64,000 nt of DNA from Cyclobacteriaceae bacterium. Its GTDB lineage: Bacteria; Bacteroidota; Bacteroidia; Cytophagales; Cyclobacteriaceae. Of this stretch, positions 42,024 through 51,504 are shown one piece after another. The stretch is taken from positions 87,930 to 151,929 of the forward strand of contig JAHCHY010000011.1 in NCBI GenBank assembly GCA_026129485.1. The letters run 5' to 3'. Under the pieces are notes generated by a model. That model ran no database searches, was not told the origin of the DNA, and saw nothing but the letters and a program-made list of their open reading frames with translations. The first letter of the stretch is position 1, and every line of letters starts with the position of its first letter. A program made the position numbers and the translations under genes.

Positions 42024-42755
42024 TTACAACCCCTTATTCGCCTTCTCCAAATCTTCGGGCGTATCAATGCCTATGGTTTCCAGTTGGGTTTCGGCTACTT
42101 TAATTTTAAAACCATTTTCCAGCCAGCGCAGTTGCTCTAATGATTCTGCTTTTTCCAAAGAAGAAACGCTGAGATGCGTAATTTTCTCCAGCACATCGGT
42201 TCGGTAAGCATACATGCCGATGTGCTTGAAGTAGGTATGCCGGTTTACCCAATCAGTTTCCTTACCCCGCCAGTACGGCACTGGCGAACGACTGAAATAC
42301 AATGCTTCACCCGGTTTGCTTACCACAGCCTTTACGACATTCGGGTTAAGCAGTTGCTCCTGTTCGTGGATTTGCTTTACCAATGTGGCTAATTCAGTTC
42401 TGCCATCGAGAAGCGAAGCAAGCAGCTCAATTTGTCCGGGTGCAATAAAAGGCTCATCACCCTGTATGTTAATGACATAATCATAATGTTGTTGCTGTTT
42501 TGTAAGCGCTTCAAAGCAGCGGTCGGTGCCGCTAACATGGGTTTCGGCTGTCATGCAGGCGTGGCCGCCAAAGTTCTGCACATGGTTAAAAATTTCGGTG
42601 TTATCGGTAGCCACTACAACGGCTTGCAGGTCGCTGGTCTTAAGCGCCTGTTCATACACACGCTGGATCATGGATACACCGCCAATCCGTGCAAGCGGCT
42701 TGCCGGGGAAGCGTGTGGAAGCATAACGTGCAGGGATTATTCCGATTATTTTCAT
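42024..42755 (-). CDS. kdsB: 3-deoxy-manno-octulosonate cytidylyltransferase
   Basis: 243 residues. IIPARYASTRFPGKPLARIGG is the nucleotide-binding motif, and VVVATDNTEIFNHVQNFGGHACMTAETHVSGTDRC and INIQGDEPFI are conserved. The enzyme activates Kdo with CTP (CMP-Kdo), an essential step of lipopolysaccharide inner-core synthesis in the cytoplasm. Full length matches the family. It stands alone on the minus strand, with 72 bp to the NfeD gene. Confidence 0.95.
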   Translation of the reverse strand: MKIIGIIPARYASTRFPGKPLARIGGVSMIQRVYEQALKTSDLQAVVVATDNTEIFNHVQNFGGHACMTAETHVSGTDRCFEALTKQQQHYDYVINIQGDEPFIAPGQIELLASLLDGRTELATLVKQIHEQEQLLNPNVVKAVVSKPGEALYFSRSPVPYWRGKETDWVNRHTYFKHIGMYAYRTDVLEKITHLSVSSLEKAESLEQLRWLENGFKIKVAETQLETIGIDTPEDLEKANKGL

Positions 42756-42827
42756 TCAGAAGTTTCTTGGTTCCGCCACGAAGGCACAAAGAGGTATAAA
42801 AATTAATGTCTTCGTGACATAATGGAT

Positions 42828-44168
42828 TTAAGATTCGACCTTCCTCACCCGCAGCGTTACACCTTCTATGCCGATCACTTCAATCGTTTCATCTTTTTCA
42901 ATAAACTCGCCACGGGTAAAGGCATCGTAAACCTGTTCATCGATCAGCACCTTGCCGCTGGGGCGCAATACGGTATGCGCCTTGCCTTGCTTGCCGGTTA
43001 AATCTTTCTGAAAGCTGCTAACGGTGTAACCGCTGCTTACATCCTGCGTGTAGGTTAGCGCAATACGGTTAAAGGCTTTTGTATTGGTTAAACGAGCCCC
43101 GCCAAAGAATAAAAGCAGCATACCCCCGGCTAATCCGCCCACAGTGGCAAATGTGGCCATAATAATGTCGCCCAGCGGAACAAGCTCAAAGTTGAAGAAA
43201 TCGTTGTTCAGCATGATCAGCACCAGCGATACGACCGTGAGCGCAATACCGCTTACACCGGCAATACCGAAGCCGGGTATAAAAAATATTTCGGCTATGA
43301 TCAGGATAATACCCACAAACAGGGCAATGATTTCCCAGTAGGCAGCCAGCCCGTTCAGGTAGTAGGGCACGAGGTAAAGCACCAATGCAACAACGGCTGC
43401 CAGCAGCGGAAAGCCTACACCTGGTGTTTGCAGCTCAAAATAAATCCCACCGATAATCACCAGGATTAAAATTCCGCTGATGAACGGGTTCAGAAAAATG
43501 GCGATGATTTTTTCAACTGCGCTCAGGCGGTAGGTTTCAATCTCGTACGCTTCTACTTTGTTGCGTTTTAGAATTTCTTCAACAGATTCCACTTTGGCCT
43601 CGCAATAGCCGTTTTCAATTGCTTCGGAGGTTGTAAAGGTGATCACTCTACCGGCTTGCTTTAAGCTGTCAATTACTACGTTTTCATCTACCATACCTTC
43701 GGCAATGCGCGGGTCGCGGCCATTCTCTTCTGCCGTTGAGCGCATAATCGAGCGCATGTACGATTGGTATTTATCGGGTGCAGCCGCACCGCTGCCATCT
43801 ACTACGGTAGCCGCCCCGATAGTAGCGCCCGGTGCCATGTAAATGCTATCGCATGCAATGGAGATTAACGCCCCGGCTGAGGCGGCATCGGAATTAACAA
43901 ACACCCACACCGGTGTTTTAACAGCCATAATAAGATCTACAATTTCCTTGGCATCGCTAAGCGCACCGCCAAACGTGTCCATATCCACAATAATGTAATC
44001 GGCTTTTGTTTTCTCGGCATGTTCCAGGGCCAGTTTTACATAACGGCTCATGCGCGGATCAATCTCTGCCTTGATTTCCATTACCATTACTTTCTTCTTT
44101 TCCGGTTGTGCCAGCCCGATGGTGTGCGCCAGCAGCACAAGCGCAAGTATTCTTAACAGCTTTCGCAT
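42828..44168 (-). CDS. NfeD-family membrane serine protease
   Basis: 446 residues from the ATG at 44168, which opens into a signal peptide (MRKLLRILALVLLAHTIGLA); the longer frame to 44231 overlaps the divergent gene. The N-terminal ClpP-like serine protease domain shows IIVDMDTFGGALSDAKEIVDLIM, then FVNSDAASAGALISIACDSIYMAPGATIGAA with the catalytic Ser. The middle has five hydrophobic segments (~235-385), and the C-terminal OB-fold NfeD domain shows GKVLIDEQVYDAFTRGEFIEKDETIEVIGIEGVTLRVRKV. Family members act in membrane protein quality control with SPFH proteins, but no such gene is adjacent. Confidence 0.9.
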   Translation of the reverse strand: MRKLLRILALVLLAHTIGLAQPEKKKVMVMEIKAEIDPRMSRYVKLALEHAEKTKADYIIVDMDTFGGALSDAKEIVDLIMAVKTPVWVFVNSDAASAGALISIACDSIYMAPGATIGAATVVDGSGAAAPDKYQSYMRSIMRSTAEENGRDPRIAEGMVDENVVIDSLKQAGRVITFTTSEAIENGYCEAKVESVEEILKRNKVEAYEIETYRLSAVEKIIAIFLNPFISGILILVIIGGIYFELQTPGVGFPLLAAVVALVLYLVPYYLNGLAAYWEIIALFVGIILIIAEIFFIPGFGIAGVSGIALTVVSLVLIMLNNDFFNFELVPLGDIIMATFATVGGLAGGMLLLFFGGARLTNTKAFNRIALTYTQDVSSGYTVSSFQKDLTGKQGKAHTVLRPSGKVLIDEQVYDAFTRGEFIEKDETIEVIGIEGVTLRVRKVES

Positions 44169-44201
44169 GGTGTTCGTATTTTGCATTAAAAATAACAACT
44201 C

Positions 44202-44861
44202 TTGATCGAAAAAACTGCTGCTGTTTATCAATCGCCTCCCGGTTTTGTGATCTGGAACCTGGCACCGGCTGAAGCGCCTTACGTAGTGCTGGAAGAGCGA
44301 AATGACAGCACACGTAACGTTTCAATTGTTTGTATAACGGCTGCAGGAGAATTATGCTGGCGAAACGACAAGCTGCCTGAATCGTGGTGGATCAACCTTA
44401 GCGCAGTAACAAAAACGCATGTATGGCTGCGCCTGTTTGGGAATACCCTTAACCCCGATGCGGTACGATTGATCTCTTTATCGGTTACCGATGGCGCAGT
44501 TATTGAAGCCGCACCGGGGGCTGCGCATACGATTCAGCCGCTCAGGCCGTTTGTGTATGTGCAAGGCGAACCTGATTTTGATACCGTGCAAAAATTTTTA
44601 TTTCAGCAGCTTGGTCATGCGGTATTCCTGGGAGCCGAGTACCTGGAAGCGGAAGGGCTTATCTTCGTATCATACTATATCGGCCGGCCCGCAGCCTTTA
44701 CCAATGTACTGGCCTGCTTCAGGCAGGATGGTTCATTCCGCTGGAGCGAGGAAATTGGCACGAATTTGAAAGGAATGGGCACAGGTACATTTTTTATTGC
44801 ATCCGGTACCTTGTTTTTTGTGAAGAACAAGACAGAATTGGTAACTTTTCGCATTGTTTAA
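44202..44861 (+). CDS. Hypothetical protein, possibly DUF4905
   Basis: 219 residues starting at TTG, 33 bp from the divergent nfeD start. PPGFVIWNLAPAEAPYVVLEERNDSTRNVSIVCITAAGELCW and the closing TGTFFIASGTLFFVKNKTELVTFRIV suggest a beta-propeller-like or other beta fold. I tentatively place it in DUF4905, known from Bacteroidota. No signal peptide, motif or enzyme pattern is visible. It precedes the LysM gene by 4 bp, so it may be part of an envelope operon. Confidence 0.65.
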   Translation: MIEKTAAVYQSPPGFVIWNLAPAEAPYVVLEERNDSTRNVSIVCITAAGELCWRNDKLPESWWINLSAVTKTHVWLRLFGNTLNPDAVRLISLSVTDGAVIEAAPGAAHTIQPLRPFVYVQGEPDFDTVQKFLFQQLGHAVFLGAEYLEAEGLIFVSYYIGRPAAFTNVLACFRQDGSFRWSEEIGTNLKGMGTGTFFIASGTLFFVKNKTELVTFRIV

Positions 44862-44865
44862 GCTT

Positions 44866-45906
44866 ATGATAAAGGTAATTTTTTTAACGCTCGTTACCTG
44901 GAGCGCACCGGCAGCCCCGGTAGATTCGCTCCGGATGGAAACCGTTGGTGGAAAGCAGTTCATTATTCACCAGATTGATGAAAAAGAAACGCTGTATGCC
45001 ATTTCAAGGCGATATGGTGTGCCCATTACCGCCATACTCGAACATAATCCCGCAGCCGATGGCGGCCTTGCTGTGGGCCAGGTATTGAAAGTACCTTATG
45101 TGCCTAAAACAAAACCGGCCGTTGCCGGAGGCGACCGCATTCATAAAGTTGCGGCAAAGGAAACGCTGTTCTCCGTTTCGCGGTTGTACGATGTCTCGGT
45201 AGATGAAATCAAAACCTGGAATAACCTGAAAGATAATTCACTTTCGCTGGGGCAGGAATTGGTGATTAAAAAGAAATCAACCACGCTGGCAGCCCAAAAC
45301 ACGTTGCCGGCCATGCAGGCAGTGAAGGGTGCGCATACGGTAGAAGCAAAGGAAACATTATATTCCATTGCACGCCAGTATAACATTACCGTGCAGCAAC
45401 TGCGCGAATGGAATTCGCTGACAGCCGATGAATTGAAGATCGGGCAGGTGCTGTTTGTAACACAACCGATGTACCAGCAGCAATCGGAAGAGGTGAAAAT
45501 GCAGCCGCAGGTGGTTGAAATAAGGCCCGAGGTAAAAGAAACATCGGTCGTTAAGCCGGAAGTTAAAACAGAGAACAAGACACAACCTGCCGTAAAGGAA
45601 ACTACTATCCGGATTTCAGAAAATGTAACCGGTACGGATGAAGTAAAGGAAGGCGGCCTTGCCGAATTGATTGAAGGAACAGATGGCAACCGGAAGTACC
45701 TGGCTTTGCACCGCACCGCTAAAGTGGGCACGATATTGAAAGTGCGGAATGAATTGAACAACCGCGAAGTGTTTGTACGGGTGGCAGGCTCATTGCCCAA
45801 TATAGGCGCCAATAATAACGTGGTGATTAAGCTTTCCAAATCAGCCTACGACAGGTTGGGCGCCATTGATCCGCGCTTCCGGGTAGAGGTTACATATTAC
45901 AAGTAA
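44866..45906 (+). CDS. Exported LysM protein with RlpA-like domain
   Basis: 346 residues from the ATG at 44866. A signal peptide runs to about residue 19. Three LysM peptidoglycan-binding repeats are visible: IHQIDEKETLYAISRRYGVPITAILEHNP, HKVAAKETLFSVSRLYDVSVDEIKTWN, and HTVEAKETLYSIARQYNITVQQLREWN. A Lys/Glu/Val-rich linker precedes a C-terminal double-psi beta-barrel of RlpA type: LALHRTAKVGTILKVRNELNNREVFVRVAGSLPNI...IKLSKSAYDRLG. It probably acts on or binds the cell wall. It sits between the DUF4905-like and OmpA-like genes, with gaps of 3-4 bp. Confidence 0.87.
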   Translation: MIKVIFLTLVTWSAPAAPVDSLRMETVGGKQFIIHQIDEKETLYAISRRYGVPITAILEHNPAADGGLAVGQVLKVPYVPKTKPAVAGGDRIHKVAAKETLFSVSRLYDVSVDEIKTWNNLKDNSLSLGQELVIKKKSTTLAAQNTLPAMQAVKGAHTVEAKETLYSIARQYNITVQQLREWNSLTADELKIGQVLFVTQPMYQQQSEEVKMQPQVVEIRPEVKETSVVKPEVKTENKTQPAVKETTIRISENVTGTDEVKEGGLAELIEGTDGNRKYLALHRTAKVGTILKVRNELNNREVFVRVAGSLPNIGANNNVVIKLSKSAYDRLGAIDPRFRVEVTYYK

Positions 45907-45909
45907 CCC

Positions 45910-46998
45910 ATGAAGTGGCGTGCCGGGGTTTTGCTGCTTTTGGTATGTGAAGCTGCAGCAGCGCAGAACCTGGTCGTTAACCCGGGGTTTGAGCAGTACC
46001 ATAAATGCCCCGGCTCGTTCACATCCAATTCAACCGGGGAAATTGCACCCGGCTGGACATCGCCATCTACCGGCACACCGGATATGTTTCACATGTGCAG
46101 TTTGGGTGAAGCCGGAGTACCTACCAACTGGGCCGGTTATTCCAAAGCGTATATTGGTTCAGGATATGCGGGCATCTATTGTTATCTCATTCGCCCGAAT
46201 AAAGAGTATCGCGAATACCTGCAAACGGAGCTGACCACACCACTGGAGGCCGGGGGTGAATACTATGTTGAGTTTTATTTCAAGCTGTCATCTAATTCAC
46301 GATACAGTATCGATCGCATCGGCTTTTTACTTTCCGACTCCAATTACCTGATGGCCGATGACGGAGTTTTCCCGGTGCCGGCCACATACGAACGCATCAA
46401 CCGGACTATTTATTCGCGGGCTACAGGCTTGTGGACACGCTTTGCCTACACGCACATAGCCAAGGGTGGCGAAAAATATCTCACCATTGGAAATTTTTCG
46501 AATAGTAGTAAAACGCGCAGCCAGTACATTACCAACTCGCAGGCAACGGAACCCATGCTGGCACGTGCAGCTTATTTTTATATTGATGAAGTAAAAGTGA
46601 TTAAGACAGGCGGTAGTGCGCCTCCTGTACTTACCGGTTATCCCGAGCTGAAACCCAATGAAGATTATGTATTGAAGAACATCCAGTTTAAGTATAATGA
46701 TTATACATTGCTTGAACCTTCCTTTCCCGAGCTGAAAAAGCTGGTGGAAGTATTGCGTTATCATAAAACATGGAAAGTGGTGGTCAGCGGTCATACCGAT
46801 GATATTGGCTCTGATACATTTAACAATGAGCTTTCCTTGCTCCGGGCGGGTAGTGTAGCCGATTACCTGGTTGACCAGGGTATTGATCCGGCCCGCATAA
46901 AAACACAGGGCTTTGGTAAGCAAACACCCCTCGTAAAAGGTACGGATGAAGCTTCACGGGCCACCAACCGCAGGGTAGAGCTGCGCTTTTTAAACTGA
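45910..46998 (+). CDS. OmpA-family outer membrane protein
   Basis: 362 residues. A signal peptide ends at AAAAQN. The N-terminal part (NLVVNPGFEQYHKCPGSF to about residue 245) is a carbohydrate-binding-like or beta-sandwich domain. The C-terminal ~115 residues are an OmpA peptidoglycan-binding domain: VVSGHTDDIGSDTFNNELSLLRAGSVADYLVDQGIDPARIKTQGFGKQTPLVKGTDEASRATNRRVEL. It probably links the outer membrane to the cell wall. The next gene begins at the A of the stop codon (TGATG), so the two are translationally coupled. Confidence 0.9.
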   Translation: MKWRAGVLLLLVCEAAAAQNLVVNPGFEQYHKCPGSFTSNSTGEIAPGWTSPSTGTPDMFHMCSLGEAGVPTNWAGYSKAYIGSGYAGIYCYLIRPNKEYREYLQTELTTPLEAGGEYYVEFYFKLSSNSRYSIDRIGFLLSDSNYLMADDGVFPVPATYERINRTIYSRATGLWTRFAYTHIAKGGEKYLTIGNFSNSSKTRSQYITNSQATEPMLARAAYFYIDEVKVIKTGGSAPPVLTGYPELKPNEDYVLKNIQFKYNDYTLLEPSFPELKKLVEVLRYHKTWKVVVSGHTDDIGSDTFNNELSLLRAGSVADYLVDQGIDPARIKTQGFGKQTPLVKGTDEASRATNRRVELRFLN

Positions 46999-47828
46999 TG
47001 CCGCGCAAGCAGGTACAATTTGACCAGCTTCGTGATTTCCTGACCGGGAAAGCATGGCAATACAACAGCACGAGCTTTATTGAATCAGATCCGATCTCTG
47101 TTCCGCACCGGTTTAGTTGCAGGCAGGATATTGAAATAGCCGGGTTCTTTGCTGCAACATTAGCCTGGGGGCAACGTGCCACCATCATTAAAAAATGCAA
47201 CGAGCTGCTGGCTATGATGGAGAACCGGCCATACGAATTTCTCCGGCATCATAAGCCAAACGACCTCAAGCCTTTTACACAATTCAAGCACCGGACGTTT
47301 AATGCTACCGATACTTTATATTTCATTGAATCGCTTTCGGTGTTTTACCGCACACATGCTTCATTAGAGGATGCATTTGTTCAAAACCTGGACCTGCATA
47401 AACCTGCTGAGGCTGGTAATTTCCCGATTGAGCAGGCGTTGATTCAGTTCAACAAGGCATTCTTCAGTTTACCCGGTGTGCCGGCACGTACACATAAGCA
47501 CGTTTCCACACCAGCCCGCAAATCGGCCTGCAAAAGATTAAACATGTTTTTGCGATGGATGGTAAGAAAGGATTCGCAAGGTGTGGATTTCGGTATATGG
47601 AACAGGATTTCACCTTCGCAATTGGTATGTCCGTGCGATGTGCATGTGGAGCGTGTGGCACGAAAACTAAAACTCATTACCCGCACCGGAATGAATTGGC
47701 AAACCGCTACTGAGCTGACTTCAAACTTGCGGAAGCTTGATCCGGCCGACCCGGTTTTATATGACTTTGCTTTGTTTGGATTAGGTGTAATGGAGCGTTA
47801 TCATGCTGTAACCAAGTCATTTAAATAA
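46998..47828 (+). CDS. TIGR02757 (DUF2400) protein
   Basis: 276 residues. FIESDPISVPHRFSCRQDIEIAGFFAATLAWGQRATIIKKCNELL and RRLNMFLRWMVRKDSQGVDFGIWNRISPSQLVCPCDVHVERVARKLKLI are the typical conserved blocks of TIGR02757. The family has no defined function; a helical DNA-glycosylase-like fold has been suggested from sequence. The start overlaps the OmpA stop by one base (46998). Confidence 0.87.
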   Translation: MPRKQVQFDQLRDFLTGKAWQYNSTSFIESDPISVPHRFSCRQDIEIAGFFAATLAWGQRATIIKKCNELLAMMENRPYEFLRHHKPNDLKPFTQFKHRTFNATDTLYFIESLSVFYRTHASLEDAFVQNLDLHKPAEAGNFPIEQALIQFNKAFFSLPGVPARTHKHVSTPARKSACKRLNMFLRWMVRKDSQGVDFGIWNRISPSQLVCPCDVHVERVARKLKLITRTGMNWQTATELTSNLRKLDPADPVLYDFALFGLGVMERYHAVTKSFK

Positions 47829-47903
47829 ATTGACGAACGGTAGTACCATTGTTATGAATTTATTTCTAATTTTCTTTTCCATTTTTAACATGAACACACT
47901 TCT

Positions 47904-49625
47904 ATGAACTTAAACATCGATGCAGAAGAGCAGCTTACCTATGATGCTATTGTAGTGGGTACGGGTATCAGCGGGGGTTGGGCCGCAAAAGAGCTTACCG
48001 AGAAGGGGCTGAAAACCCTGGTGCTGGAACGCGGCCGTATGGTAGAGCACCCAAACTATCCCACGGCTACCAAAGACATCTGGGAGTTTGAAAATGCTGA
48101 TCGGCCAACAGTTGAAGATCTTGAAAAACAAGGTGTTCAAAACCGCACCGGCTACACCATTCGTCAGTCTACCAAGCACTGGTTTGTAAACGATCTTGAA
48201 AATCCCTACACCGAAAAAGAAGGCAAGCGTTTTGACTGGATGCGTGGGTATCATGTGGGTGGTCGTTCTATTATGTGGGGTCGCCAGAGCTATCGCTGGG
48301 GCGATTTTGATTTTGAAGCTAACCTGCGCGAAGGCATTGCCATTGATTGGCCCGTGCGCTATAAAGAAATAGCACCGTGGTATGATTATGTAGAAACCTT
48401 TGCCGGCATCAGCGGCCAGGCGGAAGGATTGCCGCACCTGCCTGATAGTAAATTTCTTCCACCTATGGAGCTGAACTGTGTGGAAAAGGAGTTGAAGAAA
48501 TCCATGCAGGATAAATTTGGCCGCTTGTTAACCATCGGCCGAGTGGCGCATATTACTTCACCCTTATCGCACAACAACAGCGGGCAACGCGGCCAATGTC
48601 AATATCGCAACCTGTGCAGCCGCGGTTGTCCGTATGGCGCCTACTTCAGCAGCAATTCTTCCACGCTGCCGGCCGCTGCCAAAACCGGCAACATGACGCT
48701 GCGCCCCAATTCTATTGCGTACGAATTGATTTACGATGAAGCAAAAGGTAAAGCTACCGGTGTAAAAGTGCTGGATGCAGAAACCGGAGAGCAGTTAGAG
48801 TTTTATGCAAAAGTGATTTTCCTGTGTGCTTCCACAATGGGCTCCACGTATATCATGCTGAACTCTGTTTCAAAGCGATTCCCGAATGGCTTCGGAAATG
48901 ATAGTGGCGAGTTGGGGCACAACATTATGGATCATCACCTCGGTGTTGGTGCAGGTGGTGATTGGGAAGGTTTTGAAGATCAATACTATTTCGGCCGCAG
49001 GGCCAATGGTATTTATATCCCGCGTTTCCGCAATATGGGCAAGGAAAAGCGCGACTACCTGCGCGGATTCGGTTACCAGGGCGGGGCCAGCAGGCAGGGT
49101 TGGCAAAAGATGGTGGCTGAGCTTAGCATTGGCGCCCAGTTGAAAGATGAAGTAACTACTCCAGGCAAGTGGACATTTGGAATGACTGGCTTTGGTGAAG
49201 TATTACCCGACCATGATAACCAGGTAAGCATCAATTCTGATAAAAAGGATAAATACGGATTGCCTACGCTTACATTCGATACCGAGTTTAAAGAGAACGA
49301 TTACAAGATGCGTAAGGATATGGCCAACGATGCAGCCGAAATGCTGGAGGCAGCAGGCTTCAAGAATGTACGTTCATGGGACAATCCGCACCAGCATGGG
49401 TTAGGATTGGGCATCCATGAAATGGGTACAGCCCGTATGGGCAAGGATCCCAAAACATCGGTGCTGAATAAGTACAACCAGGTGCATGCATGCAAGAATG
49501 TGTTTGTAACCGATGGTTCGTTCATGACATCAGCCAACTGCGTGAACCCCTCGCTTACGTATATGGCCTTTACCGCCCGCGCAGCAGATTATGCAGTTAG
49601 CGAATTGAAAAAAGGAAATTTATAA
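47904..49625 (+). CDS. GMC-family FAD-dependent oxidoreductase
   Basis: 573 residues. YDAIVVGTGISGGWAAKELTEKGLKTLVLERGR is the Rossmann FAD-binding motif (about residues 13-45). GGRSIMWGRQSYRW fits the second GMC motif, and SANCVNPSLTYMAFTARAADYAV is the C-terminal FAD-binding block. A cysteine cluster, CQYRNLCSRGCPYG, is typical of the membrane-linked dehydrogenases (2-keto-gluconate/fructose type). HGLGLGIHEMGTARMG contains the catalytic His. It is paired with the subunit-3-like gene 21 bp downstream, suggesting a periplasmic sugar or alcohol dehydrogenase. Confidence 0.92.
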   Translation: MNLNIDAEEQLTYDAIVVGTGISGGWAAKELTEKGLKTLVLERGRMVEHPNYPTATKDIWEFENADRPTVEDLEKQGVQNRTGYTIRQSTKHWFVNDLENPYTEKEGKRFDWMRGYHVGGRSIMWGRQSYRWGDFDFEANLREGIAIDWPVRYKEIAPWYDYVETFAGISGQAEGLPHLPDSKFLPPMELNCVEKELKKSMQDKFGRLLTIGRVAHITSPLSHNNSGQRGQCQYRNLCSRGCPYGAYFSSNSSTLPAAAKTGNMTLRPNSIAYELIYDEAKGKATGVKVLDAETGEQLEFYAKVIFLCASTMGSTYIMLNSVSKRFPNGFGNDSGELGHNIMDHHLGVGAGGDWEGFEDQYYFGRRANGIYIPRFRNMGKEKRDYLRGFGYQGGASRQGWQKMVAELSIGAQLKDEVTTPGKWTFGMTGFGEVLPDHDNQVSINSDKKDKYGLPTLTFDTEFKENDYKMRKDMANDAAEMLEAAGFKNVRSWDNPHQHGLGLGIHEMGTARMGKDPKTSVLNKYNQVHACKNVFVTDGSFMTSANCVNPSLTYMAFTARAADYAVSELKKGNL

Positions 49626-49646
49626 TCACACATAAGTAACAGATTT

Positions 49647-50240
49647 ATGAATCAGTTAATGGATAGAAGAGAGGCCTTACGCAAAACAGCATTGCTGATG
49701 GGCGCTGCAGTTTCTGCTACGGCATTGGCCGGAATTATGCAGGGTTGCAAGGCTACCCCGGAGCTTACGTACACCCCCTCATTCTTTAATGAAGATCAGG
49801 CGCGTTTGATCAGCGAGCTGGCGCAAACCATCATTCCGAAAACCGATACACCCGGAGCGAAAGAGACCGGTGTACCGGGATTTATCGACCAGATGCTGAA
49901 AGAATGCTATAAGAAAGAAGACCAGGATAAATTTTTGGCCGGACTGGCGGATTTTGATGCTGTCGCCAAAGCTGCTCATGGCGACAGCTTCATTTACCTC
50001 GATCCCGAAAAGCAACTTGCTTTTGTAAAAGTTCAGAATGAGGCTGCGGTAAATGCGGTTAAGGCTAACCCGTCTCAACCCCGGCCGTTTATTCTTTCAG
50101 CCAAAGAGCTTACGTTGCTTGGATTCTTTACCAGCGAGCCGGGCGCTACGCAGGTATTGCAGTATGAAGCAGTGCCAGGTGCTTACAAAGGATGTATTCC
50201 GTTAAGTGAGAGCGGCAATGGAAAAACCTGGGCTTCGTAG
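49647..50240 (+). CDS. Gluconate 2-dehydrogenase subunit 3-like protein
   Basis: 197 residues. The N-terminus MDRREALRKTALLMGAAVSATALAGIMQGC has a twin-arginine-like RR motif and a Cys that may be a lipidation site, so the protein is probably exported folded by the Tat system. FFNEDQARLISELAQTIIPKTDTPGAKETGVPGFIDQML is the hallmark of the gluconate_2-dh3 family. It should help export and assemble the GMC flavoprotein encoded just upstream. A strong terminator follows. Confidence 0.9.
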   Translation: MNQLMDRREALRKTALLMGAAVSATALAGIMQGCKATPELTYTPSFFNEDQARLISELAQTIIPKTDTPGAKETGVPGFIDQMLKECYKKEDQDKFLAGLADFDAVAKAAHGDSFIYLDPEKQLAFVKVQNEAAVNAVKANPSQPRPFILSAKELTLLGFFTSEPGATQVLQYEAVPGAYKGCIPLSESGNGKTWAS

Positions 50241-50263
50241 GCTCAGCTTTTGAATGAGGTAAT

Positions 50264-50299
50264 AAAAAAAGTCGTGGCATTTAAGTTACGACTTTTTTT
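50264..50299 (+). terminator. Bidirectional terminator between convergent genes
   Basis: AAAAAAAGTCGT (50264-50275) pairs with ACGACTTTTTTT (50288-50299). It has A and T runs on both sides, so it can serve the GMC operon on the + strand and the anti-sigma gene on the - strand. Confidence 0.9.
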
Positions 50300-50314
50300 A
50301 TAGGCATTTCCTGT

Positions 50315-50827
50315 TTAGCTGCCGGCAGCCCGGTTCTGAAATAAAGGTCTCAGGATGGTGCGATCCAGCAGGACAAAGGCGAGCCCCAGGTTCAAAAATA
50401 TAATGGTGTTTACCAGCAGCTTGGTATTAAATGGCACGCTGATTTCGGGCAGGTTGATCAACGTGTTCTGAACCGGGGGCTCAATCAGCAATGAAGTTGA
50501 ACTATCAAATGCGCCTAAGGTAAGCAGGCCCAGGGCAATACCCGATGCTACGATAGAACCAATCAATAAGATCAAGCCCCGCCTGGCCGATAGTGTTTGT
50601 GCTTTAACACGATCCAGCCCGCTCATTACCCGCGAAGTAAAATTGATGCCCGGCTGTTGCGGGTGGTTAGCCTGCTTAAGATAAGTCTGTATAATGCGAA
50701 GTTCTTCGAGGCGCGTGTTTAGTCCGGGAGCTTGTTCCAGCAACTCTCCAAGCTGCAAAGCTTCCCGGGGCTCCAGCTCGCCATTAAGGTAGCGCAGCAG
50801 GTATTCGTCTGTTACAGGTAACTTCAT
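50315..50827 (-). CDS. Anti-sigma factor-like membrane protein
   Basis: 170 residues. The N-terminal ~70 residues (DEYLLRYLNGELEPREALQLGELLEQAPGLNTRLEELRIIQTYL) resemble the zinc-finger-less anti-sigma N-domain, and two TM segments follow (about residues 85-105 and 138-158). It begins 4 bp after the sigma factor stop. This is the usual order of an ECF sigma/anti-sigma pair, so it most likely holds the sigma factor at the membrane. Confidence 0.8.
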   Translation of the reverse strand: MKLPVTDEYLLRYLNGELEPREALQLGELLEQAPGLNTRLEELRIIQTYLKQANHPQQPGINFTSRVMSGLDRVKAQTLSARRGLILLIGSIVASGIALGLLTLGAFDSSTSLLIEPPVQNTLINLPEISVPFNTKLLVNTIIFLNLGLAFVLLDRTILRPLFQNRAAGS

Positions 50828-50831
50828 ATCG

Positions 50832-51392
50832 TTATAAAGTTATAGCTTCTTGTTTTAAAATCCGTTTCAATTCTTCGGCTAACTTTTGCCTGGCCCGGTG
50901 TACGCGTACTTTAACCGTATTGGTATTTTGAGCGGTTATGGCGGCCACTTCATCCAGCGAGAATTCGTTCAGGTAAAACAGTTGTAGCGCCAACCGGTCA
51001 GCTTCATTCAGGGCATGCATGGCCTCGTGCACAAAACGTAATTTATCATCCTGCTCCAGGCTATGTTCGGCAGCGCCAGCCTGGGGAATAATCGTTTTTT
51101 CTGCCGATTGAAATACCGGTTTACGCTTTCGCTTATAGCTGATGGCCGTATTAAACGTAATGCGGTAAAGCCAGGTGCTGAAACGGGCCTGCCGGTTAAA
51201 GCTCTTCAGGTATTGAAAAGCTTTTATGAACGCATCCTGTGCGGCTTCTTCTGCTTCCGGTCGGCTATCCAGCACTTTCATGGCTATGGTATAAGCAAAA
51301 CTTTTATGTTCGTCAACCAGGTGTGCATAGGCCTGCCTGTCCCCGGCCAGTATCCGGTCGAGCAACTGATTTTCTTCTTCCTGGGTGATCAC
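50832..51392 (-). CDS. ECF-type RNA polymerase sigma factor
   Basis: 186 residues. Region 2 is LVDEHKSFAYTIAMKVLDSRPEAEEAAQDAFIKAFQYLKSFNRQARFSTWLYRITFNTAISYKRKR; region 4 is ALQLFYLNEFSLDEVAAITAQNTNTVKVRVHRARQKLAEELK. These are typical of extracytoplasmic-function sigma factors. The partner anti-sigma gene follows. Its target promoters are unknown; the repeated 18-bp element could be one candidate, but nothing here shows it. Confidence 0.93.
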   Translation of the reverse strand: MITQEEENQLLDRILAGDRQAYAHLVDEHKSFAYTIAMKVLDSRPEAEEAAQDAFIKAFQYLKSFNRQARFSTWLYRITFNTAISYKRKRKPVFQSAEKTIIPQAGAAEHSLEQDDKLRFVHEAMHALNEADRLALQLFYLNEFSLDEVAAITAQNTNTVKVRVHRARQKLAEELKRILKQEAITL

Positions 51393-51504
51393 GGCTCTTG
51401 GACGCGGGTTGATGAAATGAAGTTACAGGGTTTTTTTTGAAATTTCGTGTAACCTTGCGGATTCGGTACAGCGTCAAAGGGGCAAAGTTTAAAACATAAT
51501 TTTT